28,235 nucleotides of DNA from Welwitschia mirabilis (Eukaryota > Gnetophyta > Gnetopsida > Welwitschiales): NCBI GenBank assembly GCA_051453625.1, contig JBOZIK010000001.1:57996725-58024959 (forward strand). The letters are read 5' to 3'. Position 1 is the stretch's first letter, and every line of letters starts with the position of its first letter. The notes beneath the pieces were generated by a model. That model was not told where the DNA came from and did no database searches. It saw only the letters and a list, made by a program, of their open reading frames with translations. Positions 20,688-28,235 of the stretch are shown here, in pieces. The position numbers were made by a program, and so were the translations under genes.

Positions 20688-21287
20688 TCATCCTATAGAA
20701 CTCTCACCTAGGGTCAGTAGATTTGATTTACTTAAGAATTCTGATAACATATTGATTTCTTCTGGGTGAGCACACCAAAAGTTATTGTAATGCTTGGCAT
20801 TTCATATTGTCTTTTTTATGTTCTCCTTATTAAAACTTAGTGCAACTAGACTAAGTGCAAGATTTTTTTCTTGAAGCTAATAAACTCTATTTTCTAACAT
20901 TTACATCTGTCTAACTAATTTGCCTAAGAAAACATCATAAGTTGAGTTACCTTAATTAAGTTACTGTATCCTAATCCTCAGATACTTAGCCACTAAATGA
21001 TTAATCACAGAACCAAAATTTGAAGGAATGATCTCATTTTCAAAATGTTCTCTACCAACTTTGACGATGAAGGTATCGAAGGTATCTAGGATCTTAGTAC
21101 TTGATTTATAATCATAATATAGTAAGTATTACACTTCATTCTTAGACCTAATAGAAATTTAAGGTGATTAGGGTTCTACACTCCTAATGCACATATTAAT
21201 CTATGTAGAAACTAAGTTAAAAAGATAATCATTTATATTCTTAACACCTAAATAATTAATGGGAAAGTAAGGAGGAGTAGATGCCAT
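20688..21287 (-). pseudogene. Broken ORF of unknown function (200 codons, no frameshift)
   Basis: From the ATG at 21287 (MASTPPYFPINYLGVKNIND) to TGA at 20688 the frame is exactly 200 codons with no length change. It is interrupted by about nine stops, nearly all TAA/TAG, which fit former CAA/CAG. A clean run of about 57 codons lies in the middle (KILDTFDTFIVKVGREHFEN, SNFGSVINHLVAKYLRIRI). Then comes a heptad-like coiled coil (MLENRVY, QEKNLALSLVALS) and a final part with FWCAHPEEINMLSEFLS. I recognise no family. Glutamine loss alone would make AT-rich DNA look open, so the call rests on the unshifted length and the protein-like composition. It may be a gag-like or accessory ORF of an unclassified element. 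Confidence 0.4.
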
Positions 21288-22774
21288 GATAATTGACTAA
21301 GAAAAAGTAGCAAGGATTGAATAAAAGAACTTTAAGACTCAAGGTAGATAATGGTGAGTGATTAACATAAAGAAATAAAACTTATAGTATAAGTCTTATT
21401 TAATGTAGTTGACAAGTGTTATTTATCTTAAAATACTTAGTATACATGTGTTTAGTAATAAAGTAAAGGACTTTAAAGGAACTACATACTTATTATATTA
21501 GCAATGATCTTTCTATTAAGGTAGGAGTGATGGAGTTCCAATCTAACCAAGGTTCAACTTTAGATTGATTTATGATTAGTTTTATTTCTCCTTGAGCTAT
21601 AAGCCTTTATAGAGATCCACCAGATTTCATTGGTATCATTGATTACCAAGTGATTAATAAAAATGCTAAAATTTATTAAAAAATCTTTAGATAATGTTAT
21701 AAAAACAAGACTAATGATAAATAGAAAAAGAATATATTCATAGAGTGAATAAGAAGATGAATATTACCAATATTGGTTTCCTTGATCATGAGATAAAATT
21801 ATAGAAGATGTTTATCTAGTTTACTAATGCTAACTCAAATTCAAAAGTTTGAGTATGATTTCAAGCTAAGCTTGTGTAATATAGAATTAATAAGTTGACT
21901 AACACTCATTCAATGTTAAAAATTTAAGTTGGATTTCTAGCAAAATTATTTTTGAACCTAGTACTAAATAAAACAAGTTTAAGAAGTTGACTAACATTAG
22001 CTCAAAGTCAAAACTTTAAGTTAGATCTTAATTTAACTTATTTTTAAACTTGTTATTGAAGGGTGGAGTCTTTTCTCAATTACCTTGTTAACTTTTTGCT
22101 ATATCCCCTTCACATGATCTTACTTATTTATCCTCACTCATTTAATTATATATAAGTACTGGAAATTTGAATGACCCTACTAAGAACTTCTAAGTTCTTA
22201 ATGATCTTCTTCAAATCCCTTTATTGGTTTAATAATGGATTTGATGATTCTTGTGGAGAGCTTGAGAGTTCTCGATGATCCTCATAAAACCATTTTATTG
22301 TGGAGAGTGGTAACCATTTAAATATGATATTCTATTTCCAAAGCCAATCACTTAAAATCAAACTTAATAATCCCATTCTTAAACTTGATGACCTCCATTG
22401 AAAATTAACAAATACTTTCATTCCATGTTATCTAGCCCATGCTAGCATCTATAATATTCACTCCACATCATAAATTTGCTTATTGATCTCCTTGCCATCA
22501 TGTCATTTAAGTTTTTCACCATTAGCACCATGTGGAATAATTGTAATTCAAACTTTTTTCCAAATACAATTTTTAGTATTTTCAAATGTATAAATTTAAT
22601 GCAATAATAAGTACAAGTTTTTACCTATATTAAGTATCAATTAGATCAATAATTACACCTTTATTTCATTTTTACATGTTTTTTATGCAATTTTGTGCTC
22701 TCTCATGTTGTGTTGTGCTTATGTATGTAAATCTATGGGAGAATAATTTTAAAAAAAAAATTTAGGTTTTTCTA
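21288..22774. other. Spacer between two divergent broken ORFs
   Basis: It has no convincing gene on either strand. It contains a three-copy tandem repeat (21818-22050), a TATA-like ATTATATATAAG on the plus strand (about 22145-22156) and a TTATACTATAAG on the minus strand (about 21383-21394). These lie upstream of the plus and minus ORFs respectively, as in a divergent promoter region. That reading is inference. Confidence 0.35.
21818..22050. repeat. Three-copy tandem repeat, 65-92 bp units
   Basis: Units begin near 21818, 21893 and 21985. Each opens AGTTGACTAACA/AGTTTACTAATG, continues with a CTCAA..TCAAAA..TTTAAGTT block and a TTTTTGAAC/TTTTTAAACTTG end. The second copy is longer. Confidence 0.65.
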
Positions 22775-23572
22775 ATGTTATTATTTTCAAAATTTAGAAG
22801 TATGCGATATTTAACATGTGTGGGTAGAATTAATCCAAATGAGCACATGAATTTTGTAGGAAAAAATCCTACATTAGTGGAGTATTTCACACCTCATTCT
22901 AGAAAGGTTATTAGGATATTAGTAGAAGGGAAATCAAATGGAGCTTCTAATAATAAAGTTACAAATGTTAATCACCACATTTATGATATTCTTAAAAGTA
23001 TATAGAAGAAATATTCTGAGTTCACTATTGAATAGAAATCTTATCTTAAAAATTTGAATAGATTATCTAATGAAATGGAAAACTACTATGATAAAATGTA
23101 AATGATACTTCCTAGAGAGTAGATTAATAAAGATTTAGAGGAAATAAATATTGTAGAAACAAATTTTACTAATAAGGAAAAAGCATTCATAGAATAAGAG
23201 GGCAATAGAAGTAGTAGCAAATAAGTTAATTTTTTAGAAGGAATGTTCTTAATAAGGATTTCTTGTAAAGAACTTCATGAAATCTGCAAAAATAATTTAG
23301 GGTCTATAGAATATAAAGTTATCAATGTAAGTTAGGAGAACTATGATTACATTTATGTAATTGTTGAGATTAAAGGTATTGATTTTGGTCTTGAAAGATA
23401 AGATCAGTTACAAAGCACTAAAATTAAAGCACAAGAATTTATAACTTCTACTCTACTAAGTTACTTATACTGTGAATGTGCTAAGAAGGATCTATCCTTC
23501 AAAAATTTAATGTATTAAACACTTTTGACTTAAACCATTACGAAAATTTAATAGAATGGAAAATTATTTTGA
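22775..23572 (+). pseudogene. Broken ORF of unknown function (about 265 codons)
   Basis: From ATG 22775 to TGA 23570 a single frame runs without a length change, with about a dozen TAA/TAG stops and no internal TGA. The first 76 codons are clean (MRYLTCVGRINPNEHMNF, NPTLVEYFTPHSRKVIRILV). The centre is charged and helical (NLNRLSNEMENYYDKM, INKDLEEINIVETNF). A later clean run of over 35 codons reads VNFLEGMFLIRISCKELHEI, and another has YIYVIVEIKGIDFGLER. I see no zinc finger, protease, RT or transposase motif. CAR-to-TAR decay matches that of the neighbouring retroelements. It could be an accessory ORF of an element or a captured host fragment. Confidence 0.4.
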
Positions 23573-23975
23573 CTTTGATATTTGTAAATGTGATTTTTGA
23601 CCTCTACTTGATAAAATTTAAATAGAGAATTGTTGAATTAGGATGCTATAAATGGCTGACTATGAATGATAAATTCACTTTATAATCTATGTATGATTTT
23701 TATAGGAATTTAAGATCTGATGATAAGAAAAATGATGAGCCTCTCTTTCTATTTCTTTTGTATATATTTTTTAAGGGACAAATAAAATATTAATCTTGAG
23801 GGAATTAATAAGAACTAATCATGATGTAATTTTTTATATTAATGAAAGGTTTTTATTCCTATAATTATATATTTTGAATAGTATTTGGTATTTTTCTTTG
23901 GTATTTTGATTAATGTATTAATATAGTTAATAGGTTAGTTAGTTAGTATGTTAGTAGGTTAACATATATATTTAT
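23573..23975. other. Stretch without a gene, with a GTTA-rich low-complexity tract
   Basis: AT-rich. At 23924-23962 there are repeated GTTAGTTAGTATGTTAG units just before the LTR-A start. There is no polypurine tract before 23976, so the following LTR is not the 3' LTR of an element on its left. Confidence 0.5.
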
Positions 23976-25228
23976 TGTAATGCCAATTTGTAAGAATTTG
24001 ATAGTGTATTTTGAGTCCTTTTACAAGACATTTACACAGGTTTTGATGCAATAATGATGATTATGAAGATCTAACAGGATGATCAATGAAAGACACGATT
24101 CTTAGCATATTTGGAGGTTTCTCAAGCTTATTTTGATACTCTATACTTGGAAGAAGGATTTATCATGTAAAACACTGACTTACCTTTGATATTAGAGATA
24201 AGGAAGCCTATTTTCCCCTTTATTGTCCCCATGACAGGCAGGACGATAGCACTACTAACATGAACAAAACCTATGGGGCTAACAGTAAGGTATGAAGCTA
24301 AATAAGTATATTTTGACATAGGGTGACATCCACTCTCTCATCACTATGACATTCAAGACACGAGTTGNNNNNNNNNNNNNNNNNNNNNNNNNNNNNNNNN
24401 NNNNNNNNNNNNNNNNNNNNNNNNNNNNNNNNNNNNNNNNNNNNNNNNNNNNNNNNNNNNNNNNNNNNNNNNNNNNNNNNNNNTAAAGATTGTTTTCCTC
24501 TTTTATTTTTATTTCATTTTTTTGTAGTGGAGATTCCAATGATAAAATATTGAATGATAAGAGGTCCATCTAGTAGCTAAAGAAAGGAGTTTCCTTAGTG
24601 TTAAACTAAATCTCTTCCATTGAGGTGTTTCTATTCTATTATAAGTGGATGTAAAGTTCTTGAATTAATCTAATTACTCTTTGAATCAATACAATTGCTA
24701 TTTTCATTTCAATTTTGTGTATATCCCTTATGATTTACATTGATCATAGTTTAAAGTAACAATTTTTGATTTATGTAGATCATAAGGGAAACTTTTGTTA
24801 ATGTTGACCTTGGTTAGTATTAGACTTGCATTTCTATTTTGTTCCATTTCACATTAGATTATATATTCTACTTGGTGAATCTCATAGTTCATGTTGATTA
24901 GGAATAATTTAAGTACTCTTCTTAATTGGTCTAAATTGCAAAGAAACTAGTTCTTATCATAGAAGGATTAAGAACTAATAGAATTCATCTTAATTCCATT
25001 TTCATTTCATTTCCATTCACTTTCATTACATTTAATTTTAGTTTTTATAAGATAAAAAGAACAAAAATAACTTGAAAATCAATTCTCTAACTCTTAGCAT
25101 AGTGTCTTTGTTTAGACTATGACATTTGGATGAACTTCTATCTATACTAGTGTGTGTTTTTTTATAAGTTATTTGATCTACAGGTTAATCTAAAGAACTT
25201 CAAGATTGCATAAATTTATGATGTAACA
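23976..25228 (+). mobile_element. LTR-A copy 3: 5' LTR of a plus-strand element
   Basis: It starts TGTAATGCCAATTTG, aligning with copies 2 and 4 through GAATTTGATAGTGTATTTTGAG, and ends ...GATGTAACA three bases before a primer site. It is about 1.25 kb including 116 N (24368-24483). The conserved terminal block is at about 25115-25165 (GACATTTGGATGAACTTC, TATACTAGTGTG). It carries one copy of the hairpin motif at 24221-24248. Confidence 0.8.
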
Positions 25229-25231
25229 TTT

Positions 25232-25249
25232 TAGCGCCATTGCTGGGAA
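25232..25249 (+). promoter_or_regulatory. Primer binding site, tRNA-Asp type
   Basis: TAGCGCCATTGCTGGGAA matches TGGCGCCGTTGCCGGGGA, the complement of the plant tRNA-Asp 3' end used by Tat/Athila elements, with transitions only. It is separated from the LTR by TTT, as in copy 1. Confidence 0.85.
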
Positions 25250-25772
25250 GGACCATAAGGAGCTGGGGAATTGTCGTTAACTAGATAAGTATCTTGACTC
25301 TTTTGTTAGGTTATTTATTTGAATTAATGTTGTATTTCTAGTATTGTTTAAAGTAGATTTATTTTTGTAAAACTTTATTTTTCATAATTTTCTAGGGGCC
25401 TATTGTTCTCTTTGTCATCCCAACAACATAGGATATGAAATTTCTGAATTTCAAAATTTATTTCTACTTTTGTCATTTTTTTTCTATTTATAGTTTGATA
25501 ATAAAGTTACTGTCATCTCCCCTATCATTCCCATGATAGTCTAAACACACATTTCGCAATTTTTCTTTTTTGCAAATTTTGATAAACTATCATTTTATTT
25601 ATCATCCCCATGACAGTCTAGATGATAGTCTAGTTATTTGTTGCTAGCAAATTTTCTTAGTTTTGGATTTTTGTTACTATGATCATCATCTTCCCTCTTA
25701 TTCTCATGACCAGACAGATGATGGCCTGTTGTTTTTTATTTGGGTTTTTAATTTGTTACTTGAGCATGTAAG
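25250..25772 (+). other. Leader of the LTR-A element with three hairpin motifs
   Basis: No gene is seen. Three inverted repeats with 7-bp arms occur: CTATCAT/ATGATAG at 25522-25539 (4-nt loop), TATCATC/GATGATA at 25600-25627, and CATCATC/GATGATG at 25684-25723. Each is linked to a CCATGA(C/T)AG-like centre. They may fold in genomic RNA. Confidence 0.6.
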
Positions 25773-26813
25773 GACATGGTGAATTTTAATAGGAATAAAA
25801 AATATCAAAGAGAATGAAACTTGATCGAAGAAAACATCAAAGAAGGAGTAATCAACTTCTAGCTAAATCTAGGTATGCACACCCTAGGTACACAAATTTT
25901 CAAAATTTAAGAAGAAGGTTTTTCTGTTTTTATTATTTCAGAATCAAATTTTGCAAAAGAAAATTATAGTTAGAAGTAGATCATGTTGTTTCTTTTTTGA
26001 ATATATCAAATGTGTTAAAATCTTTACAAAAACAAAAGAAAGTTTCTTTATCTACTACTCTCATTGTAATAGGAACTTCTTCCTTGAATTTAAACATTAC
26101 ACTTAGAGACTTAATTGTCAATAAAAATTGTAAAATTCAAAATCCCTTTGATTTACCTCCCAAAGATAATATAAAATTAAGAAATTTAAGTGCATACCCA
26201 ATTTTTTTGGGGGAACTACAGGAAGAACCTTTCTAAAATTTGACTGACATTGAATAACTTGTACTTACCTCAGGAAATGAAAAGAAACATATTAGTGATC
26301 GTACCTATATGATTATTTTTTCAATTACATTTAGAAAAAGAGTAAGAATTTGGCTTAAACCTATTCCACATAAAATTCTTAAATATTAGAGTCAAGTGCA
26401 AGAAGTATCTACCAAATGGTTTTTAGTGAAAGTTCCATGACGAAAAGAAGAAAAGAAGTAACCAACTTTCAAAAACAAACTCATGAGGATTATGTAATAG
26501 CCTATGAACATTTTTTTATAGCTAGCCATTCCAACCCTATTGATGAATTTCATAAGGAAGAGCTAGTTAATTATTTCTATAATGGATTGAATGCNNNNNN
26601 NNNNNNNNNNNNNNNNNNNNNNNNNNNNNNNNNNNNNNNNNNNNNNNNNNNNNNNNNNNNNNNNNNNNNNNNNNNNNNNNNNNNNNNNNNNNNNTCATAA
26701 GGAAGAGCTAGTTAATTATTTATATAGTGGATTGAATACTTTAAACTTATAGATTTTTCTTGTAGAGGAAACTTGTTAAATTTAGGCCTAGATGATGCAT
26801 GGAATGCGTTGTA
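25773..26813 (+). pseudogene. gag: Gag of the LTR-A (Tat/Athila-like) element, truncated
   Basis: A frame-broken Gag with a recognisable capsid. LSAYPIFLGELQEEPF is followed by MIIFSITFRKRVRIWLKPIP (family 'LRLFPFSLRDKAK.WL..LP'). In the next frame come SSMTKRRKEVTNFQKQTHED (family 'S..TAK.RNEI..F.Q...ES'), YEHFFIASHSNPIDEF and LVNYFYNGLN ('FY.GL'). It continues LIDFSCRGNLLNLGLDDAWN ('D...GG......EAW'). The 100-N gap at 26595 is an artefact with duplicated flanks. Coding stops at about 26810 where a minus-strand LTR-A begins. The start codon is uncertain; basic residues dominate the first part. Confidence 0.75.
26550..26739. other. N gap (26595-26694) with near-duplicate 45-bp flanks
   Basis: Bases 26550-26594 and 26695-26739 match over 45 bp with three differences. 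The Gag frame is continuous if one copy is removed. Three mismatches suggest two alleles or paralogous copies joined in scaffolding. Confidence 0.8.
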
Positions 26814-27835
26814 GTGTGTATTTGTGCAAGTTTTTACATTCAAAGAGATCTTGTCATTTATTTATAGTGAAAGTAGACCTAAAATGTCATATTCATGTTG
26901 AAGTTTATGAGTATGAGACTTAGGTTTCTTTGTAAANNNNNNNNNNAAATAAATAACAAATGAAAAGAAATAAAGTATAATGCACAATGCAAGATGCAAT
27001 TAAACTAACATGCAATGCAAAAATAACCCTAACTCTACTTGCTTTTAGCCTTAATAAAGGCTGCCCTTGATGATATATGTCACCCAAAAAATTATCACCA
27101 GATCAAGAGCAATCATAAACCATAAGGTAATCAGAAGATCTAAGATGCAAACATAAAAAGAAAACTAAGTTTTATATTAAAAAAGTAATAACATCTAGGT
27201 TACAAAATAGCCATGTCTTAATGAAGGATACACAACCCTCCACCAAGTGGACATCTTTCTGCAACACATGTAGATGGATCTCCTTCCCTTTGATCTCTTG
27301 TCACGAGGATTTCTAGTATAATAAAGATAAAAATAAGAGTCAAAGAAGGGACTTATTTATAATAAGATACAGTAAAAAAGGATAAATGGTAGGTTTAGAA
27401 AAGCTCACTCATTTACAACTCAGAAATGGATGAATCAGTTATGGATCACTGTTAGAATCAGTTACATGTTAGTGTTATCTAGGATGTTACCCAGACAACA
27501 TGAGGGATAACACCACATTATAAAATATTCTCAAAATGATGACTCAATAGTCCACATCAACATTCATTGTCCTACCTATTATGGGGATAACGAGGGGAAT
27601 GATAGTCTTCTTTGGTTATTTTATTAATGAGAATCCAACATTTTTATCAATAATCCTTCTCCAAAGCTTTATACATTAGAAAGTGCCTTTAGTGCATTAA
27701 ATTTGGATAAGAATGGCACTTTTTAAAGATTTTCTCTTGTATCTCTAAAATCTTCAGAATTGCACCTAAACCTATATAAAAGTCCTACAAAATTACTTAT
27801 AAAACCCCATCAAATAACCATAAATTAGTAGCACA
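26810..27835 (-). mobile_element. LTR-A copy 4: 3' LTR of a minus-strand element inserted in gag
   Basis: On the minus strand it starts TGTGCTACTAATTTATGG (27835), follows a polypurine tract and ends ...CACACTACAA near 26810, where gag coding resumes leftward. It shares blocks with copy 1 (ATGCAA-rich region, GCCTTAATAAAGG, CACAACCC..CCAA, GGACATCTTTCTGCAAC). A short 10-N gap is at 26937-26946. Confidence 0.8.
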
Positions 27836-28112
27836 ATATAGCCCCTCACTTAACTTTTATCAGTCCCTGATAAAATCTAGATGGAAAAACTATAATTGTG
27901 AGTTAATTTATTTTTCAAAAAATAAATCTAGAAGTTTATAAAACAAGCTCATGAAACACATCACATAGATAAATGTCAAGTAATGCATAATGTGTATGAA
28001 AATTTTAAAAAAAAAAAATTTCATGAAAGCTCAGAATTAATTTAAAAATTTTGAAAAATGAGCCATAAAAACGGGTCTTTGCCCCCTATCCTAAAGAAAA
28101 AAGTAATACATC
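27836..28112 (-). mobile_element. Residual internal region of the minus-strand LTR-A element
   Basis: Only about 277 bp separate the two LTRs. On the minus strand it reads from GATAGGGGGCAAAGACC to the polypurine tract AAGTGAGGGGC beside the 3' LTR. It has no primer site and no ORF, and is AT-rich with an A/T run at 28008-28022. It is therefore an internally deleted or non-autonomous derivative. Confidence 0.65.
27841..27851 (-). promoter_or_regulatory. Polypurine tract of the minus-strand LTR-A element
   Basis: Minus-strand AAGTGAGGGGC lies 5 nt before the TGTGC start of the 3' LTR, the expected place for the plus-strand primer. Confidence 0.65.
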
Positions 28113-28235
28113 TATTGCGGTGCGAATTTATGTAATTGTGAAGTCCTTAGATAAACCTGTAAATAATATAACTTGCAGAAAAACACACGCTAGTATAGAC
28201 AGGAGTTCACCCGAATGTCGTAATCCCAATGAAGG
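28113..28235 (-). mobile_element. LTR-A copy 5: end of a 5' LTR running out of the window
   Basis: The minus-strand read from the window edge shows the conserved LTR-A terminal block (CCTTCATTGGGATTACGACA, TATACTAGCGTGTG) and ends ...CACCGCAATA at about 28113. It is same strand as copy 4, so it is the partner LTR. Confidence 0.75.

Noticed and set aside
20688-23572. Endogenous pararetrovirus (caulimovirid) segment
   Set aside because: Considered because of unfamiliar ORFs, a leader-like spacer and TATA motifs, but no movement-protein, coat zinc-finger or RT motif is visible and the ORFs diverge.
23976-25228. 3' LTR of the gypsy element whose pol ends at 9546
   Set aside because: No polypurine tract precedes it and a primer site follows it, so it is a 5' LTR; distance and the intervening copia also argue against pairing.
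1-28235. tRNA, rRNA or host protein genes
   Set aside because: I looked on both strands and saw no cloverleaf-like gene, rRNA core or intact plant exon; tRNA-like strings at 11827 and 25232 are retrotransposon primer sites.

Overview
The window reads as a fragment of an AT-rich nuclear plant genome. The identifying signals are plant LTR-retrotransposon hallmarks: a tRNA-Asp-type primer binding site (Ogre/Tat/Athila style), an initiator-tRNA-Met primer site next to a Sirevirus-like Ty1/copia element, and an envelope-like third ORF. I found no host protein gene, tRNA or rRNA gene. Nearly everything recognisable is a dead, nested retrotransposon. Decay is dominated by C-to-T and G-to-A changes: glutamine and arginine codons have become TAA, TAG or TGA, and some tryptophans have become TGA. 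Reading frames can therefore be followed for hundreds of codons through many stops.

Layout. (1) 1-1156: minus-strand LTR of one family (start TGTCACATCC at 1156) with a 37-bp tandem repeat and a TATA box, then a ~30-bp tandem repeat at the left edge. (2) 1157-4348: minus-strand element of a second family, called 'LTR-A' here: 5' LTR, primer site, leader and a broken, unassigned gag-like ORF. (3) 4349-9546: plus-strand Ty3/gypsy gag-pol pseudogene (Tat/Athila-like), cut at its 5' end by the LTR-A element and split inside reverse transcriptase by a solo LTR-A. (4) 9753-10628: unsequenced gap. (5) ~10629-20185: a nearly full-length Sirevirus-like Ty1/copia element with both LTRs, primer site, gag, pol, an envelope-like ORF and a polypurine tract. 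(6) 20186-23975: an unexplained stretch with two broken, divergent ORFs around a tandem repeat. (7) 23976-~26810: a plus-strand LTR-A element start (LTR, primer site, leader with hairpins, gag). (8) ~26810-28235: a minus-strand LTR-A element with only ~277 bp between its LTRs, inserted in that gag.

Four of the N gaps are flanked by the same sequence on both sides. In two of them the coding frame runs on when one copy is removed, so they are scaffolding artefacts rather than missing DNA. Nothing here is likely to make a working protein. The items most worth a second look are the divergent ORF pair at 20.7-23.6 kb, the recurring hairpin motif of LTR-A elements, and the TTGAC-rich repeats of the copia LTR.
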